A stretch of 64,000 nt of DNA from Mesobacillus jeotgali (GTDB lineage: Bacteria; Bacillota; Bacilli; Bacillales; Cytobacillaceae), in contig NZ_CP134494.1 of NCBI RefSeq assembly GCF_031759225.1, forward strand, positions 2,168,501-2,232,500, in the 5' to 3' direction. Shown here piece after piece: positions 61,528 to 64,000 of the stretch; the first letter of the stretch is position 1; every line of letters starts with the position of its first letter. The notes below the pieces were generated by a model, which saw only the letters and a program-made list of their open reading frames with translations, ran no database searches and was not told where the DNA came from. The position numbers were made by a program, and so were the translations under genes.

Positions 61528-61563
61528 AAAAAAGCAGGACCCTCAAATGAAGGCCCTGCTTTG
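61528..61563 (-). terminator. Terminator of the zinc-ribbon gene
   Basis: On the minus strand CAAAGCAGGGCC, loop, GGTCCTGCTTTTTTCG. Confidence 0.75.
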
Positions 61564-61568
61564 CATGC

Positions 61569-61733
61569 TTAAGATACTTTATTTCTCTCGATATATGTCT
61601 CCAATGCTGGATGGAATTCCTTTTCATAATGGCCTGACGGACAAGACTTAATGATGATCGTCTTGCTTGAAGGATGGTCTTTAACTTCCAGCGCTTCTTT
61701 ACAACGTGGGCATTTTTCAACAAAAAGGTTCAT
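61569..61733 (-). CDS. 54-residue zinc-ribbon-like protein
   Basis: ATG 61733 with TTGGAGGG 7 nt upstream. MNLFVEKCPRCKEALEVKDH, PSSKTIIIKSCPSGHYEKEF, HPALETYIERNKVS. CPRC in the first half and CPSGH in the second give three Cys and a His for one zinc, the pattern of a small zinc ribbon. Function unknown. It is divergent from the alpha/beta hydrolase gene. Confidence 0.75.
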   Translation of the reverse strand: MNLFVEKCPRCKEALEVKDHPSSKTIIIKSCPSGHYEKEFHPALETYIERNKVS

Positions 61734-61856
61734 ACTCAAATCCCTCCAATAATTCCTATGAGTTTAGTATGAATTAAATTCACACTAATTTCAATGGTTA
61801 ATAAGACCAATTGTGATAACATTGAAGATATTGTTAAACCGAAAGGAGCTATCCAA

Positions 61857-62612
61857 ATGCAACAAGCTGTTTCGCTTTTACATAACAACAAGGTGATGAG
61901 AGGGATGGAACATATCCCTTCATTAGACCAGAAGAAGGCTCCTGCTGTTATTCTTCTGCATGGCTTTACCGGTAGCAAGCTAGAGCCTCATCGTTTCTTT
62001 TTGAAGATTTCCAGGGCACTCGAAGATCTAGTAATTGCCAGCTTCCGCTTCGATTTTTTAGGGAGCGGAGAAAGTGATGGGAATTTTGAAGATATGACTG
62101 TTTTAAATGAGTTAGCAGAAGCAGAAACGATCCTACAGTATGTTCGTTCGCATCCCAATATTGATGAGGAAAAAGTGATTGTTCTTGGATTCAGCATGGG
62201 AGGATTAGTTGCCAGTCTCCTCGCTGGAGATCATCCAGATAAAATCGAGAAACTCATTTTACTCGCTCCTGCTGGCAATATGGCAGAGAAAGCAGAAGTC
62301 ATGGAGAAAAATTCGGCCTATATAAAAGAGGAGGACGCCTTCGACATTGGCGGGAATTTAATAGGAAAAGATTTTATTGCTGAATTAAAATCCATTGATG
62401 TATGGGAAAGGGCGAAATTTTTTAAACGTGATGTTTTGATCATTCATGGGTCAAGGGATGAAGCAGTATCGATTGAGGAATCCAAGACTTATCAGGAGAA
62501 ATGCTACCAGGGGAAGGCAGCGCTACATATCGTGACAGGAGCAGACCATACCTTTAGTTCGTATCAATGGGAAAAAGAAGTCATCGAGAACATTTGTAAC
62601 TTTATAAAATAG
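61857..62612 (+). CDS. Alpha/beta hydrolase
   Basis: 251 residues from ATG 61857 with AAAGGAG 8 nt before; the frame is open from 61794. Oxyanion strand VILLHGFTGSKLEPHRFF, nucleophile elbow GFSMGG (Ser), acid Asp in HGSRDEAVSIEESK and His in GADHTFSSYQWEK, so the triad is complete. Esterase or lysophospholipase-like; substrate unknown. An SDR gene starts 20 bp later, so they share an operon. Confidence 0.9.
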   Translation: MQQAVSLLHNNKVMRGMEHIPSLDQKKAPAVILLHGFTGSKLEPHRFFLKISRALEDLVIASFRFDFLGSGESDGNFEDMTVLNELAEAETILQYVRSHPNIDEEKVIVLGFSMGGLVASLLAGDHPDKIEKLILLAPAGNMAEKAEVMEKNSAYIKEEDAFDIGGNLIGKDFIAELKSIDVWERAKFFKRDVLIIHGSRDEAVSIEESKTYQEKCYQGKAALHIVTGADHTFSSYQWEKEVIENICNFIK

Positions 62613-62632
62613 AACCTTTGGAGGTGCCTCAC

Positions 62633-63526
62633 ATGTTAAAGGAGAATTTATCAGGACAAACGGTTATTATTACCGGTGCAAATAGCGGTATCGGCTTTGA
62701 AGCTGCCAGAAAGCTTTCTGAAAAAGGAGCACACGTCATCCTCGCTGTGAGAAATGGGGAAAAGGGAAGGGCTGCTGTAAATTCCATTCTGCAAGGAAAT
62801 AGTGAAGCAAGCGTCGAATTGATGAAATTGGATCTTGCTGACCTTTCGAGTGTCCGCAATTTTTCATCTGCATTTATCGAAAAATATGATCACCTACATA
62901 TATTGATCAATAACGCCGGGGTGATGATTCCTCCATACGGCAAGACAAAGGATGGGTTCGAGCTTCAGTTCGGCAGCAATCACCTCGGACATTTTGCGCT
63001 AACAGGGCTTTTACTGCCGCTTCTGAAAAAGACACCAGGATCCAGGGTTGTCACTTTAAGCAGCATCGCTCACCGTGGAGCTTCGATTGACTTTGACAAT
63101 CTGGACGGCTCTAAAGGTTACAAAGCGATGAAGTTTTACGGGCAAAGCAAGCTGGCAAACCTGTTATTCGCAAGGGAGCTGGATAACCGCTTAAAACTGC
63201 ATGGCATCCAAACAATCAGTGTTGCCTGTCACCCGGGAATATCAAATACAAATCTATTCAATTTAGGAAAAGGAGAAACGCCTAAATATATGAAAGGACT
63301 GATGAAACTGTTTTCCCAGCCTGCAGCAATGGGTGCCCTACCGACGATTTACGCTGCAGCGGATGACAGCTTGACGGGCGGTGAATACATCGGACCAGAC
63401 GGCAGGGGGAACAGAAAGGGTTTTCCGGCAATTGAAATCCCTGCACCTGGAGTTTTCAATGAAGTGACAATGAACAGGCTATGGTCAGTATCAGAAGAGT
63501 TGACCGGGGTGCAATTTGATTTTTAG
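62633..63526 (+). CDS. SDR-family oxidoreductase, retinol-dehydrogenase-like
   Basis: 297 residues from ATG 62633 with TTGGAGGTG upstream. Cofactor motif TGANSGIGFEAARKL, NNAGVMIPPYG, FQSNHLGHFALT-like (LQFGSNHLGHFALTGLLLPL), catalytic Ser in TLSSIAHRG and YGQSK (Tyr, Lys), then HPGISNTNL. The VRNGEKG after strand 2 favours NADP(H). Resembles bacterial and animal short-chain dehydrogenases of the WW-oxidoreductase/retinol group; substrate unknown. Second gene of the operon with the hydrolase. Confidence 0.88.
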   Translation: MLKENLSGQTVIITGANSGIGFEAARKLSEKGAHVILAVRNGEKGRAAVNSILQGNSEASVELMKLDLADLSSVRNFSSAFIEKYDHLHILINNAGVMIPPYGKTKDGFELQFGSNHLGHFALTGLLLPLLKKTPGSRVVTLSSIAHRGASIDFDNLDGSKGYKAMKFYGQSKLANLLFARELDNRLKLHGIQTISVACHPGISNTNLFNLGKGETPKYMKGLMKLFSQPAAMGALPTIYAAADDSLTGGEYIGPDGRGNRKGFPAIEIPAPGVFNEVTMNRLWSVSEELTGVQFDF

Positions 63527-63551
63527 AGACTCTATAAAGAGTCTTTTTTTT
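63525..63551 (+). terminator. Terminator after the SDR gene
   Basis: AGAGACTC and GAGTCT arms with a T8 tail. Confidence 0.8.
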
Positions 63552-63571
63552 ATATTAAAATAACAATATAT

Positions 63572-63586
63572 TTGTAAGCGATTTCA
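63572..63586. promoter_or_regulatory. cre-like site (CcpA)
   Basis: TTGTAAGCGATTTCA matches WTGNAANCGNWNNCW at every position. It lies 125 bp before the last gene, fitting catabolite control, but no binding is shown. Confidence 0.45.
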
Positions 63587-63710
63587 AACCGTGAGAATTC
63601 ATTCCTTTGAATAAAAGATAATTATAATTCATACTTTGTTCAATATTTCACAAAGTATTATTCTTTTTATGTGTTAATCTTTAATTAGAAAAGGAAAAGG
63701 AGTGATAAAA

Positions 63711-63938
63711 ATGATGTATTGTGAATTCAAACCCTTCTCAACCGATACTGAAACATATACCCAGGAAATGTTTGAGGAAGTCATCGGCGATGAGTTCGAA
63801 GCGATGATGTATAAGGAGGATCATGAGATACCAGCATACATCTGGACAGTCAACTTCGTTATCATTGTTAAAAGAAGCACTAAATTTGTTACGGACATCA
63901 GTTTTGAGAAAATACCCAGAAATCCAGTTTGTGAGTAA
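63711..63938 (+). CDS. Small protein of unknown function
   Basis: 75 residues from ATG 63711 with AAAAGGAGTGAT upstream. MMYCEFKPFSTDTETYTQEM, FEEVIGDEFEAMMYKEDHEI, PAYIWTVNFVIIVKRSTKFV, ending DISFEKIPRNPVCE. Acidic first half and a strand-rich second half; no recognised domain. It is flanked by the cre-like site upstream and a Rex-like operator 16 bp after its stop. Confidence 0.65.
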   Translation: MMYCEFKPFSTDTETYTQEMFEEVIGDEFEAMMYKEDHEIPAYIWTVNFVIIVKRSTKFVTDISFEKIPRNPVCE

Positions 63939-63953
63939 TTTTTTTGACAGCTC

Positions 63954-63971
63954 TTGTGAAAATATTCACAA
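63954..63971. promoter_or_regulatory. Rex operator-like palindrome
   Basis: TTGTGAA, AATA, TTCACAA is a perfect 18-bp palindrome matching the Rex (redox-sensing repressor) operator of Gram-positive bacteria. It probably controls the gene beyond the window edge, expected to be in fermentation or anaerobic respiration. Confidence 0.65.
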
Positions 63972-64000
63972 ATAAAACTTACTTCCACATCAATGAACCT

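Overview
The window reads as chromosomal DNA from an aerobic or facultative, endospore-forming member of the Bacillaceae. The grounds are low-to-moderate GC, strong AAGGAGG-type ribosome binding sites, a BceRS/BceAB-type module, bacillopeptidase F, a small acid-soluble spore protein (SspH) behind a sigma-G-type promoter, a sigma-B-type promoter in front of a manganese catalase, an aa3-type quinol oxidase operon (qoxABCD) and a yrhG-yrhE-yrhD-type formate operon. A Mesobacillus/Cytobacillus-like genus is my guess, not a demonstration. I see no rRNA, tRNA, CRISPR array, IS element or prophage.

Layout. 1-5.5 kb: ChaB-like protein, BceRS-type two-component system, BceAB-type ABC transporter and a heptad-repeat coiled-coil protein. 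5.7-6.2 kb: a 52-bp palindromic repeat array. 6.3-6.9 kb: a Crp/Fnr regulator gene wrecked by an internal inversion. 7-12.9 kb: AraC regulator, VOC and AHSA1 proteins, a probable selenocysteine-containing thioredoxin-fold lipoprotein, Mn catalase, an HTH/coiled-coil/J-domain protein, DinB and a GNAT. 12.9-23.2 kb: formamidase plus DMT exporter, a BsuPI-like lipoprotein, bacillopeptidase F and small membrane or lipoproteins. 23.2-30.8 kb: diguanylate cyclase, M20 peptidase, UMF1-type MFS, a phosphodiesterase, an HD hydrolase and a VOC protein. 30.9-34.6 kb: a transporter with two M20 amidohydrolases in an operon. 35.0-36.3 kb: the largest repeat array. 36.4-42.5 kb: GH1 glucosidase, four GNATs, an SDR and a DUF4230 protein. 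42.7-48.6 kb: formate uptake and oxidation cluster. 48.6-56.4 kb: SspH, a GNAT, a frameshifted phosphatase, a YdhK-like lipoprotein, a TraB-like protein and small proteins. 56.4-57.2 kb: another repeat array. 57.4-61.3 kb: qoxABCD. 61.5-64 kb: zinc-ribbon protein, alpha/beta hydrolase, SDR and a small protein, with cre-like and Rex-like sites near the end.

Two observations stand out. (1) The gene at 8769-9281 (minus) has one in-frame TGA, exactly where a thioredoxin-like CxxC would have its first Cys. It makes U-D-F-C, and a hairpin with an apical GGUC loop begins right after the TGA: the layout of a bacterial SECIS element. (2) Four intergenic loci carry arrays of imperfect palindromes, 54 units in all. 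The arms differ between arrays but every array obeys one rule: GACA-N25-TGTC (33 bp) repeated on a strict 52-bp lattice, about five helical turns. The arms covary left to right between arrays, so the pairing or dimeric symmetry appears to be what is conserved. I do not recognise this family.

How the genes work together. The formate cluster (channel, dehydrogenase, DUF1641 partner, FdhD sulfurtransferase) would feed electrons to the respiratory chain, and qoxABCD is a terminal oxidase of that chain; a perfect TGTGA-N6-TCACA palindrome lies upstream of qoxA. The Mn catalase and the Sec-type redox lipoprotein fit oxidative-stress defence. The BceRS/BceAB set fits antimicrobial-peptide sensing and detoxification.
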